A stretch of DNA of 64,000 bases. Source: Sphingomonas sp. BGYR3 (lineage in GTDB: Bacteria > Pseudomonadota > Alphaproteobacteria > Sphingomonadales > Sphingomonadaceae). The notes below the pieces were generated by a model that was not told where the DNA came from, searched no databases, and worked only from the letters and a program-made list of their open reading frames with translations. Of the stretch, positions 1 to 7,981 are shown in pieces. The position numbers and the translations under genes were made by a program. The first letter of the stretch is position 1. Each line of letters starts with the position of its first letter. Location: NCBI RefSeq assembly GCF_025153455.1, contig NZ_JANZNT010000001.1:1240001-1304000 (forward strand), written 5' to 3'.

Positions 1-70
1 CCATTCCCCCCTTTCGCTTTGCAGTAAAGCCCGTAAGCTGGGCCGACCAACAAAAGCGACGGGGGGAACC

Positions 71-1258
71 ATGGTGCTCGACAGGCGCAGCCTGATCATG
101 GGCGGCGGGGTTGCCGCCATCGGACTTGGCACGGCTCCGCGCGCCGCCACGGCGCAGGGCATGACCTTTGCCCCGACCCCGCCGATCGTCCCCGTCATGG
201 CCCGGCGCGACCGGATGTTCCGCGTCACCGTGTGCCTGCGCCCCTTCCTGGCCACCGGGCCGCGCATCGAGCTGGAGCGGGTGGGCGGCAAGCGGGTCGT
301 GCATCATTACGGCCATGGCGGCAGCGGCTGGTCGCTGTCCTGGGGATCGGCGCAGATCGCGGTCCCGCTGGCGCTGGCAGAGGGGAAACGCATCGCGGTG
401 ATCGGCGCGGGCTGTATCGGCCTGACCAGCGCGATCACGGCGCAGCGCATGGGCGCGGATGTGACAATCTATACCAGGGATCGCTTTCCCGACACGCGAT
501 CTTCCTGGGCGACGGGCGCATGGACGCCATCCTCGCGCATCGCCCATGTCGATGCCGCCGGCCCCGATTTCGCGGCGACATGGGAACGGATGGCGCGGGC
601 CAGCTTTGCCATGCACCAAAGCTATCTGGGCATGGCGGGCGATCCGGTGGAATGGACCGACCGTTATCTGTTGTCGGATACGCCCGCCGAACCGCGGGCG
701 GCGCGGCTGGCGGCGCTGGAGGCGGCACATCCGGGACGAGCGCATTTCGCGGAACTGGACCCGATGGTCGCCGACATGGTGCCCAAAAGCCAGCCGCTGG
801 ACCCGGCACAGCACCCCTTCCCCACCGCCTATGCCCGGCGGACATCGACGATGACCTATAATGTCGCGGCCTATTGCCGGCAGCTGGAGGCGGAGTTTCT
901 GGCCGCCGGGGGGCGCTTTGTGCACGACACATTCGCCTCCGTCCGCGACCTTCGCCGGATTGCCGAACCGGTGGTGATGAACTGCACCGGCTATGCGGCA
1001 AAGGCGCTGTTCGGGGACGAGCGGCTGGTGCCGGTGCGCGGCCAGATCGCCTGGCTGCTGCCCCAGCCGGGCGTCACCTATGGCATTTACTACCGCAAGC
1101 TGTCGGTGCTGGCGCGGCGCGACGGCATCGTCGTGCAGCCGCTGGGCGATGATGATTATTTCGGGTTCGGCGACGACAGCGAGGTGCCGGACATGGCGGC
1201 CGCCTATGCCGGGATCGACGAGGCAGCGGCCTTGTTTGCGGGCAAGCCGGCGGCCTGA
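71..1258 (+). CDS. Tat-exported FAD-dependent oxidoreductase, D-amino-acid-oxidase-like
   Basis: The 395-residue protein opens with a Tat-type signal (DRRSLIMGGG, then a hydrophobic stretch ending near AATAQG), so it is probably exported folded with its flavin. A second segment near residues 108-135 (RIAVIGAGCIGLTSAI) is a classical GxGxxG FAD-binding Rossmann turn, followed by the region typical of DAAO-family amine oxidases. The C-terminal part has the usual NCTGYAAKALFGDE and VPVRGQIAWL motifs that close the flavin site. The substrate cannot be told from sequence; D-amino acids are the family default. Start ATG 71 has a strong GGGGGGAACC ribosome site. The FAD motif lies unusually far (about 75 residues) after the signal, leaving an N-terminal segment that I do not recognise. 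Family assignment is firm, specificity is not. Confidence 0.85.
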   Translation: MVLDRRSLIMGGGVAAIGLGTAPRAATAQGMTFAPTPPIVPVMARRDRMFRVTVCLRPFLATGPRIELERVGGKRVVHHYGHGGSGWSLSWGSAQIAVPLALAEGKRIAVIGAGCIGLTSAITAQRMGADVTIYTRDRFPDTRSSWATGAWTPSSRIAHVDAAGPDFAATWERMARASFAMHQSYLGMAGDPVEWTDRYLLSDTPAEPRAARLAALEAAHPGRAHFAELDPMVADMVPKSQPLDPAQHPFPTAYARRTSTMTYNVAAYCRQLEAEFLAAGGRFVHDTFASVRDLRRIAEPVVMNCTGYAAKALFGDERLVPVRGQIAWLLPQPGVTYGIYYRKLSVLARRDGIVVQPLGDDDYFGFGDDSEVPDMAAAYAGIDEAAALFAGKPAA

Positions 1259-1308
1259 CGCCGCGCGCGGCTTGCCCCGGCGGCCGGTTGTCGCCAAAGC
1301 GCACGGCC

Positions 1309-1989
1309 ATGAACGATCCGACGACCATCCGCCGCCTGTATGGCCGACGCCAGGGGCACAAGCTGCGTCAGGGCCAGTCCGCGCTGGTCGAGGAATTGCT
1401 GCCACAGGTCAGCGTACCCGACAGCGGGCCGGTGACGGCAGAAACGCTGTTCGGCGATGACCGCCCGCTGGAGGTGGAAATCGGGTTCGGCGCGGGCGAG
1501 CATCTGGCCGGACAGGCGGCGATGCGGCCCGACCATGGCTTTATCGGGTGCGAACCGTTCCTGAACGGTGTCGTCGGCGCGCTGGGCCATATCCGCGATG
1601 GCGGGCTGACCAATGTGCGGCTGCACATGGGCGATGCGCTGGAAGTGATCGAGCGGCTGCCCGATGCCAGCCTGACCCGCGTCTATCTGCTCCACCCCGA
1701 TCCGTGGCGAAAGGCGCGCCATGCCAAACGGCGCATGGTCAATCACGGCCCGCTCGACCTGATCGCCGCCAAGCTGAAACCGGGCGCGGAATTCCGGCTG
1801 GGCACCGACGATCCCACCTATTGCCGCTGGTCGATGATGGTGATGAACCAACGCCGCGATTTCGAATGGCTGGCCACCAGCGCCACCGATTTCCTGACAC
1901 GGCCCGATGACTGGCCCGAAACCCGCTATGAGCGAAAGGCCCGGCGGCAGGGGCACGAGGTCTGGTATTTCCGCTACCGGCGCGTCTGA
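1309..1989 (+). CDS. trmB: tRNA (guanine-N7-)-methyltransferase TrmB
   Basis: This 226-residue enzyme would methylate G46 of tRNA with S-adenosylmethionine in the cytoplasm. The SAM-binding motif EIGFGAGEHLA lies near residues 55-65, and the family signature HPDPWRKARHAKRRMV, which positions the target guanine and tRNA backbone, sits near 130-145. The start at ATG 1309 (MNDPTTIRRLYGRRQGHKLR) matches the usual alphaproteobacterial N-terminus; a TTG at 1288 in the same frame is less likely. It follows the oxidoreductase by about 50 bases, on the same strand, with no clear terminator between. No missing catalytic residue is apparent and the length is normal. Confidence 0.95.
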   Translation: MNDPTTIRRLYGRRQGHKLRQGQSALVEELLPQVSVPDSGPVTAETLFGDDRPLEVEIGFGAGEHLAGQAAMRPDHGFIGCEPFLNGVVGALGHIRDGGLTNVRLHMGDALEVIERLPDASLTRVYLLHPDPWRKARHAKRRMVNHGPLDLIAAKLKPGAEFRLGTDDPTYCRWSMMVMNQRRDFEWLATSATDFLTRPDDWPETRYERKARRQGHEVWYFRYRRV

Positions 1990-2110
1990 CGCCGGATCGC
2001 TGATACGGTAAGGCACGGCGCGGGGATCGCGCCGGTTCCGCCCGTCCGCTGACCGGGCGCGGCGTCGTGCTGCGCGCCCCCCTTTCCCGGAACAGCGATT
2101 TCAGGCGGCG

Positions 2111-2144
2111 TTGACGCGGACCCCGTTTGGAACATAAGTAGAAC
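2111..2144 (+). promoter_or_regulatory. SOS promoter with LexA box for imuA-imuB-dnaE2
   Basis: GAAC-ATAAGTA-GAAC at 2130-2144 is an exact copy of the alphaproteobacterial LexA box (GAAC-N7-GAAC). A TTGACG at 2111-2116 is a good -35 element, and with 17-bp spacing the -10 falls at about 2134-2139 (ATAAGT), inside the box, so bound LexA would cover the -10 region. The ATG of imuA is at 2147, only about 8 bases after the -10, so the message probably has little or no 5' leader. Box and -35 are read directly; the transcription start is inferred. Confidence 0.85.
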
Positions 2145-2146
2145 AT

Positions 2147-2941
2147 ATGTCCGAATCGCTTCGCCTTGTCCGGCGCAGGATCGCCAGGATCGAACGGCGG
2201 GGGCCGCTGGTCGATGCGCGGCCGGCCGACCGCTCGCCGACCGGGCATCCGGCGATCGACCGCGCGCTGGGCGGTGGGTTGATGCGCGGCCGGTTGCACG
2301 AGGTGCTGGCGACATCGGCGGATGCGGGCAGCGGATCGGGATTTGCGGCGCTGTGCGCTCAGCTGATCGGGGGGGAGATGTTGTGGCTGGTCGAGGAACC
2401 GGCCTGGCGGATGGCGGGGGCGCTGTGCCCGTCCGGGCTGGCCGCGATCGGCATGGACCCGGCGCGGTTGATCGTCGGCGTGCTGCCCGATGCGGCGGCG
2501 GTGCTGCGGGCGGCGGTGGATGGCCTTCGCTGTCCGGCACTGGGCGCGGTGGCGATCGAACTGGCGGGCGATCCCCGCGCCCTCGACCTGACGGCCAGCC
2601 GGCGATTGGCGCTGGCGGCCGAATCGCACGGGGTCACCGCGATCCTGTTGCGGCTGGACGGCGCGGCATCGCCCAATGCGGCGCAGACACGGTGGCGGGT
2701 ATCGGCGGCCCCGTCCGTCCCGCTGGCCGCCAATGCCCCCGGCCATCCGGCCTGGGATATCGAATTGATGCGCCAGCGCGGCCGACCGGATGGCGGCCAC
2801 TGGCGCGTGGAGTGGAACCGTGAACAGGGACGATTATGCGATTGGCGGAACGGGGATGCAGCGGCGCTTCCTGGCGCTGTGGTTCCCGTTCCTGCCGACC
2901 GACCGGCTGCTGCGCGATCGCCCCTTCGCCAGGCGGGATGA
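2147..2941 (+). CDS. imuA: ImuA, SOS mutagenesis accessory protein
   Basis: ImuA is the RecA-like accessory protein of the ImuA-ImuB-DnaE2 translesion synthesis system, which makes damage-induced mutations in bacteria lacking UmuCD. The 264-residue protein has the family opening (GHPAIDRALGGGLMRGRLHEV near residues 38-58, split here across a RecA-like fold) and a glycine-rich turn (ADAGSGSGFAALC) in place of a full Walker A motif, so ATP binding may be weak. It is the first gene of the cassette, directly behind a LexA box, with no visible Shine-Dalgarno before ATG 2147, in keeping with leaderless translation. Its last 86 bases overlap the start of imuB. The sequence after about residue 235 is low in similarity to anything I recognise and may be under constraint from imuB instead. 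Confidence 0.88.
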   Translation: MSESLRLVRRRIARIERRGPLVDARPADRSPTGHPAIDRALGGGLMRGRLHEVLATSADAGSGSGFAALCAQLIGGEMLWLVEEPAWRMAGALCPSGLAAIGMDPARLIVGVLPDAAAVLRAAVDGLRCPALGAVAIELAGDPRALDLTASRRLALAAESHGVTAILLRLDGAASPNAAQTRWRVSAAPSVPLAANAPGHPAWDIELMRQRGRPDGGHWRVEWNREQGRLCDWRNGDAAALPGAVVPVPADRPAAARSPLRQAG

Positions 2942-4388
2942 CGGCCCGCTGGTCCTGATCGACCAGCAGCGCGGCGCCATGCGGCTGACCGCGTGCGATG
3001 CCGATGCGCTGTCGCATGGCCTTGCCCCCGGCATGACGCTGGCCGATGCACAGGCGCGGGTGCCGGCGCTGATCACGGTGGTCGCCGATCCGGCGGCCGA
3101 CCGGCAATGGCTGGAACGGATCGCCGATGCGTGCGACCGGTTCACGCCGCTGGTCGAGGCGGAGCCGCCAGACGCCCTGGTGCTCGACATGACCGGATGC
3201 CTGCACCGCCATGATGGCGAGGCGGGGCTGATCGCGGATGTATCGGCAGCGATGCGGCGCTGGGCCAGCGGTATCCGGCTGGCGATGGCGGCAACGCCAG
3301 AGGGGGCAAGGGCGCTCGCCAGGTTCCAGTCCGCGCCCGCGCGCGATGAGGCAGCGGCGCTGCGCCGGTTGCCGGTCAGTGCGCTGGAACTGGACAGCGA
3401 AAGCGAACATGGCCTGCGCCGGGCGGGGCTGAAGACCATCGGCGATCTGGCCGATCAGCCGCCGGCGCCGCTTGCCGCGCGGTTCGGGACAGAGGCTATC
3501 GATCGGCTGAACCGGGTGCTGGGGCGCAGCGACAGCCGCATCACCCCGCGCCGCGCGCTGCCTGCGCTGATGCTTGAGCGCCGCTTTGCCGAACCGATTG
3601 CGACGGCCGACACTGCCATGGCGGTGATCGGCGAACTGGCGGTCGAGGCGTCGGCCGCGCTTGAGGAACGCCGCCGGGGCGGACGCCGCTTTGTCGCGCG
3701 CCTGTATCGCAGCGATGGCCATGTCATCGACCTTTCCGTCGAAAGCGGCCTTCCCCTGCGCGATCCGGCGCGGATTCAGCGATTGTTCGAAGAACGGGTG
3801 GGAGCGCTGGCCGATCCCATCGACCCCGGTTTCGGGTTCGACATGATCCGGCTGGCCGTGCCGCAGGACGAGCCGCTGGCTGCCGCTCAACTGGCACTGG
3901 AGGGGGGCGAGACGCGGGAAGAGGCGGTGGCCGCGCTGATCGACCGGCTCAGCACCCGCGTCGGTCGCCAGCGGGTGCGCCGGTTCGTCACGCGCGACAG
4001 CCATATGCCCGAACAGGCGTCGCTCGCCCTGCCCGCCATGGATGTTCAGGCGCCCGCCCCCTGGCCCGAACCGGAAGCGGGCGAGCCGCCGCTGCGTCCC
4101 GTTCACCTGTTCGATCCGCCCCAGCCGGTCGAGGTGATCGCCGGCCTGCCCGACGGGCCGCCCCAGCGATTCCGCTGGCGCCGGACCCTGCACGAAGTGG
4201 CACGGGCCGAGGGGCCGGAACGGATCAGCGCCGAATGGTGGCGGCGCGCGCCGGGCGATCCCGGTCTGACGCGGGATTATTACCGGGTAGAGGATGTGCG
4301 CGGCCGCCGCTTCTGGCTGTTCCGCCACGGCCTGTATGGCGATGAACGCGCCGATCCCCGCTGGTATGTCCACGGCCTGTTCGCGTGA
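2856..4388 (+). CDS. imuB: ImuB, Y-family polymerase-like protein of the SOS mutasome
   Basis: ImuB is the inactive Y-family polymerase homologue that bridges DnaE2, ImuA and the beta clamp. The protein is about 510 residues from ATG 2856 (MQRRFLALWFPFLPTDRLLR), the usual start; the reading frame is open further upstream from 2790 but that part is not family-like. The Y-family palm and fingers occupy about residues 1-330, with CDADALSHGLAPGMTLADAQ in the fingers. Where active Y polymerases carry a catalytic acidic pair this protein has LVLDMTGCLHRHDGE, consistent with a structural, non-catalytic role known for the family. It overlaps imuA by 86 bases and its stop (TGA 4386-4388) overlaps the first possible GTG of dnaE2, so the three genes are translationally linked. 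Confidence 0.92.
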   Translation: MQRRFLALWFPFLPTDRLLRDRPFARRDDGPLVLIDQQRGAMRLTACDADALSHGLAPGMTLADAQARVPALITVVADPAADRQWLERIADACDRFTPLVEAEPPDALVLDMTGCLHRHDGEAGLIADVSAAMRRWASGIRLAMAATPEGARALARFQSAPARDEAAALRRLPVSALELDSESEHGLRRAGLKTIGDLADQPPAPLAARFGTEAIDRLNRVLGRSDSRITPRRALPALMLERRFAEPIATADTAMAVIGELAVEASAALEERRRGGRRFVARLYRSDGHVIDLSVESGLPLRDPARIQRLFEERVGALADPIDPGFGFDMIRLAVPQDEPLAAAQLALEGGETREEAVAALIDRLSTRVGRQRVRRFVTRDSHMPEQASLALPAMDVQAPAPWPEPEAGEPPLRPVHLFDPPQPVEVIAGLPDGPPQRFRWRRTLHEVARAEGPERISAEWWRRAPGDPGLTRDYYRVEDVRGRRFWLFRHGLYGDERADPRWYVHGLFA

Positions 4389-4427
4389 GCGAAGAAGGCC
4401 CGACAGAAACGCCTGTTCGCGTGAGCG
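4376..4427 (+). repeat. 16-bp direct duplication of the imuB-dnaE2 junction
   Basis: CCTGTTCGCGTGAGCG occurs at 4376-4391, where it contains the imuB stop and a GTG start for dnaE2, and again at 4412-4427. The period is 36 bases, so the second copy carries a second GTG (4421) in the same frame as the first (4385). The duplication lies just before the palindromic repeat at 4439-4560. Confidence 0.9.
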
Positions 4428-7400
4428 GGGGACAGAATGATCCTCCCCCGCCAGGGGGAGGTGGCACGCGCCAGCGTGACGGAGGGGGCGGAGACCCAAT
4501 CGCCGGGGTTCCACCCCCTCCGACACCTTCGACGCTACCTCCCCCGCCAGGGGGAGGATCAGGGTGTGTCCTTCCCTTTGTTCCAGCGGCGCGGGCTGTT
4601 CGACAGCCAGGCGAGCCCCCACCCTTTGCCGAACTGGTCACCGCCACGCATTTCTCGTTCCTGCGCGGGGCGTCGAACCCCGCCGATCTGATCCTGCGTG
4701 CGGTCGATCTTGGCCTTGCGGGCATCGGCATTGCCGATCGCAACACGGTGGCAGGCGTGGTCCGCGCCTGGAGCGCGCTGAAACGGGTGCGGGAGGCGCA
4801 GGCAGAGGCTGGCGATTGCCGCCCCCTGCCCCGGTTCGTCGTCGGCGCGCGGCTGGTGTTCGTCGACGGCACGCCGGATATCGTCGCCTATCCCGTCGAT
4901 CGCGCGGCATGGGGCCGGCTGACCCGGCTGCTGACCACCGGCAATCTGCGCGCGGAAAAGGGCGATTGCATCCTGCGCCTGCCCGATCTGCTGGCGTTTC
5001 AGGACGGGCTGCAGCTGATCGTCCTGCCGACCAGCACCGCCACGCCGCAGCGCGAACGCCGCAATCCCGTCGATCATGACAGCGCCGATCCGGTGCCGCC
5101 GCTGGCGCTGGTGCAACCGGACGGGCTGGCCGCGCTGCTTGCCCGGCTGGCCCGGATTGCGCCCGGCCGGGTGTGGCTGGGCGGGGCGATGCAGCGGCGG
5201 GGGCGCGATGCGCGGCGGATGGCTGGGCTGACAGCGATCGCGGCAGAGGCTGGCGTGCCGGTCCTAGCCACCGGCGATGTCCTGTATGCCGCGCCGCACG
5301 AACGCCCGCTGCACGACATTCTGACCTGTATCCGGGACGGCGTGACCATATCGGCGGCGGGCACCCGGGTGGAGGTGAATGCCGAACGCCACCTGAAACC
5401 GCCGCAGGAAATGGCCCGGCTGTTCCGCGATCATCCCGGCGCGCTGGATGAGACGATCCGGTTCCTGGACGGCATCGGCTTTGATCTGGAACAGCTCAAA
5501 TATGAATATCCGCACGAACCGGTGCCGGACGGGTGGGAGCCGCAGGCATGGCTGGAACATATCGTCATCCAAGCGGCCCATGCCCGCTATGGCCCCGATC
5601 TGACGCCGGATGTGCGCCGGCGGCTGGACGAGGAATTCGCGCTGATCCGGCAACAGAATTATGCCTGCTATTTCCTGACCGTCCATGATCTGGTGGTGTT
5701 CGCGCGGGCTCAGGATCCGCCGATCCTGTGCCAGGGACGGGGCAGCGCGGCCAATTCCATCGTCTGTTTCCTGCTGGGCGTCACCTCGGTCGACCCGTCC
5801 GAACATGACCTCCTCTTTTCCCGGTTCGTGTCGGAGGAGCGGAACGAGCCGCCCGACATCGACGTCGATTTCGAACACGAACGGCGTGAGGAGGTGATGC
5901 AATATGTCTATCGCCGCTATGGCCGCCACCGCGCCGCCATCGCCGCGACCGTCATCCATTACCGCCCGCGCAGCGCGGTGCGCGAAGTGGGCAAGGCGCT
6001 GGGCCTTAGCGAGGATGTGACCGCCCGCATCGTTTCCACCGTCTGGGGCAGTTTCAGCCGCGAAATGCCGGAAAAACGCTTTGCCGATGCCGGGTTCGAT
6101 CCGGATGCGCCGGAAATCCGTCGCCTGATCGACCTGTCGGGCCAGTTGCTGGCCGCGCCCTTTCCCCGGCACCTGTCCCAGCATGTCGGCGGTTTCATCC
6201 TGACGCAGGACCGGCTGGACGAAACGGTGCCGCTGCACAATGCCGCCATGGCGGATCGCACCTTTGCCGAATGGGACAAGGACGATATCGACGCGCTGGG
6301 CATCATGAAGGTGGATGTGCTGGCACTGGGGATGCTCAGCTGCATCCGCCGCGCCTTTGCCATGATGGCGGACCATGGCCTGGGGAATCACACGCTGGAG
6401 GTGGATATCCGGGCGGACGATCCCGCCGTCTATGCCATGCTGGAACGGGGCGACAGCATCGGCGTGTTTCAGGTGGAAAGCCGGGCACAGATGAACATGC
6501 TGCCGCGCCTGAAGCCGCGTTCGCTCTATGACCTGACCGTGCAGGTGGCGATCGTGCGGCCCGGCCCGATCGAGGGGGACATGGTCCATCCCTATCTGCG
6601 GCGGCGGGCGGGGCTGGAGGCGGCGGAATATCCATCGCCCTGCCCGCCGCACGATCCCGATGAGCTGAGGAACCTGCTCGGCCGGACCTATGGCGTGCCG
6701 ATTTTCCAGGAACAGGCGATGAAGCTGGCCATCACCGCCGCCGGATTCACCCCGTCACAGGCGAACCAGCTACGCCGCGCCATGGCGACGTTCCGCAATC
6801 GCGGCGGCATCGATGTGTTCCGCGACAAGATGATCGGCGGCATGACATCGCGCGGATACACCGCCGATTTCGCCGAACGCTGCTATCGCCAGATCGAGGG
6901 GTTCGGCAGCTATGGCTTTCCCGAAAGCCATGCGCTGTCCTTTGCCCGGCTGGTCTATGTGTCGAGCTGGATCAAATGCCATCACCCCGGCATCTTTGCC
7001 TGCGCGCTGCTGAATTCGCAGCCCATGGGCTTTTACGCCCCGGCGCAGATCGTCCGCGACGCGCGCGACCATGGCGTCGTGGTGCGGCCGATCGACATCA
7101 ATCACAGCGTCTGGGATTCGCACATGGAGCCGGACGGCGATGCTCTGGCGCTGCGGCTGGGGCTGCGTCAGATTGACGGTTTCCGCCAGGAATGGGCCGA
7201 TGCGATGGCGGCGGCGCGGGACGAGGGCCGCTTTGCCTCGACCGAGGATCTGGCGCGGCGGGCCGGCCTGCCCGCCCGTGCGCTGCGCCTGCTGGCCGAT
7301 GCCGATGCCTTTGGCTCGCTGGCGATGAACCGCCGCGCGGCGCTGTGGGAGGCGCGGCGGACGCCATCCGGCGAACTGCCGCTGTTCGCCGCCGCCCGCG

Positions 7401-7954
7401 CCCGCGAACTGGGGGAGGAGCCCGCCATCGCCCTGCCCGCCATGCCATTGGGCGAGGAAGTGGCAACGGATTATCAAAGCTTCCGCCTGTCGCTGAAGGA
7501 TCATCCGATGACGTTCATCCGCCCGACCCTGCGGGCAGAGGGCGTGCTGTCCTGTGCGGAAACCAGTGCGGCAAAGGCGGGGGCGTTCGTGCGCACCGGC
7601 GGCGTGGTGCTGGTCCGCCAGCGGCCGGGCAAGGGCAACGCCATCTTCATCACGATCGAGGATGAGACGGGCGTGACCAACATCCTGCTCTGGGCACGAT
7701 TGTTCGAACGGTTCCGCCGCGAAGTCATGGCATCGCGGCTGATGGTCGTGTCCGGCCAGGTTCAGCGCAGCCCGGAGGGGGTCGTCCACCTGATGGCCAA
7801 CCGGGTTCAGGACCGCACCGGCCTGCTCGGCCTGTTGTCGGACGATGCGCCCCGCCCGCCCTTATGCCCGGTCGACGAAGTGGCGCGGCCCGTCGGCCAG
7901 AACCGGCATCCGCGCGATATGCGCATCCTGCTGGGATCGCGGGATTTTCATTAG
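4385..7954 (+). CDS. dnaE2: DnaE2, error-prone DNA polymerase III alpha-type subunit
   Basis: DnaE2 (ImuC) is the catalytic polymerase of the SOS mutasome and copies past lesions with low fidelity. The family core begins near residue 79 (PPPFAELVTATHFSFLRGAS), the start of the PHP domain. The C-family polymerase domain follows, with the catalytic acidic motif PPDIDVDFEHERREEV near residues 495-510, and an OB-fold domain lies near 1060-1140. Length (up to 1189 residues) is slightly over the usual 1050-1150 because of a Pro/Gly-rich N-terminal stretch encoded by a palindromic repeat (4439-4560). There is no ATG, GTG or TTG in frame between the repeat and the PHP domain, so translation must begin at GTG 4385 or GTG 4421 and read through the repeat. 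The first GTG overlaps the imuB stop. Confidence 0.93.
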   Translation: MSEEGPTETPVRVSGGQNDPPPPGGGGTRQRDGGGGDPIAGVPPPPTPSTLPPPPGGGSGCVLPFVPAARAVRQPGEPPPFAELVTATHFSFLRGASNPADLILRAVDLGLAGIGIADRNTVAGVVRAWSALKRVREAQAEAGDCRPLPRFVVGARLVFVDGTPDIVAYPVDRAAWGRLTRLLTTGNLRAEKGDCILRLPDLLAFQDGLQLIVLPTSTATPQRERRNPVDHDSADPVPPLALVQPDGLAALLARLARIAPGRVWLGGAMQRRGRDARRMAGLTAIAAEAGVPVLATGDVLYAAPHERPLHDILTCIRDGVTISAAGTRVEVNAERHLKPPQEMARLFRDHPGALDETIRFLDGIGFDLEQLKYEYPHEPVPDGWEPQAWLEHIVIQAAHARYGPDLTPDVRRRLDEEFALIRQQNYACYFLTVHDLVVFARAQDPPILCQGRGSAANSIVCFLLGVTSVDPSEHDLLFSRFVSEERNEPPDIDVDFEHERREEVMQYVYRRYGRHRAAIAATVIHYRPRSAVREVGKALGLSEDVTARIVSTVWGSFSREMPEKRFADAGFDPDAPEIRRLIDLSGQLLAAPFPRHLSQHVGGFILTQDRLDETVPLHNAAMADRTFAEWDKDDIDALGIMKVDVLALGMLSCIRRAFAMMADHGLGNHTLEVDIRADDPAVYAMLERGDSIGVFQVESRAQMNMLPRLKPRSLYDLTVQVAIVRPGPIEGDMVHPYLRRRAGLEAAEYPSPCPPHDPDELRNLLGRTYGVPIFQEQAMKLAITAAGFTPSQANQLRRAMATFRNRGGIDVFRDKMIGGMTSRGYTADFAERCYRQIEGFGSYGFPESHALSFARLVYVSSWIKCHHPGIFACALLNSQPMGFYAPAQIVRDARDHGVVVRPIDINHSVWDSHMEPDGDALALRLGLRQIDGFRQEWADAMAAARDEGRFASTEDLARRAGLPARALRLLADADAFGSLAMNRRAALWEARRTPSGELPLFAAARARELGEEPAIALPAMPLGEEVATDYQSFRLSLKDHPMTFIRPTLRAEGVLSCAETSAAKAGAFVRTGGVVLVRQRPGKGNAIFITIEDETGVTNILLWARLFERFRREVMASRLMVVSGQVQRSPEGVVHLMANRVQDRTGLLGLLSDDAPRPPLCPVDEVARPVGQNRHPRDMRILLGSRDFH
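4439..4560 (+). repeat. Paired palindromic (REP-like) repeat inside the dnaE2 reading frame
   Basis: The 122-bp element has 11-bp inverted ends (GATCCTCCCCC and GGGGGAGGATC). Each half contains a hairpin CCTCCCCC-GCCA-GGGGGAGG followed by a diverged stem, so it reads as two REP-like units in inverted order. Similar GGAGG-rich palindromes are common between genes in sphingomonads, but here the element lies in the translated 5' part of dnaE2, giving a Pro/Gly-rich peptide. The boundaries are clear from the inverted ends. Confidence 0.9.
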
Positions 7955-7981
7955 GACCGGCGCTGGCCGGCCCGCCGGGGT

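Noticed and set aside
2089..2112. EcfG-like site (GGAAC-N15-CGTT) upstream of imuA
   Set aside because: Spacing is 15, one less than the four sites accepted here, and the gene already has a convincing SOS promoter.
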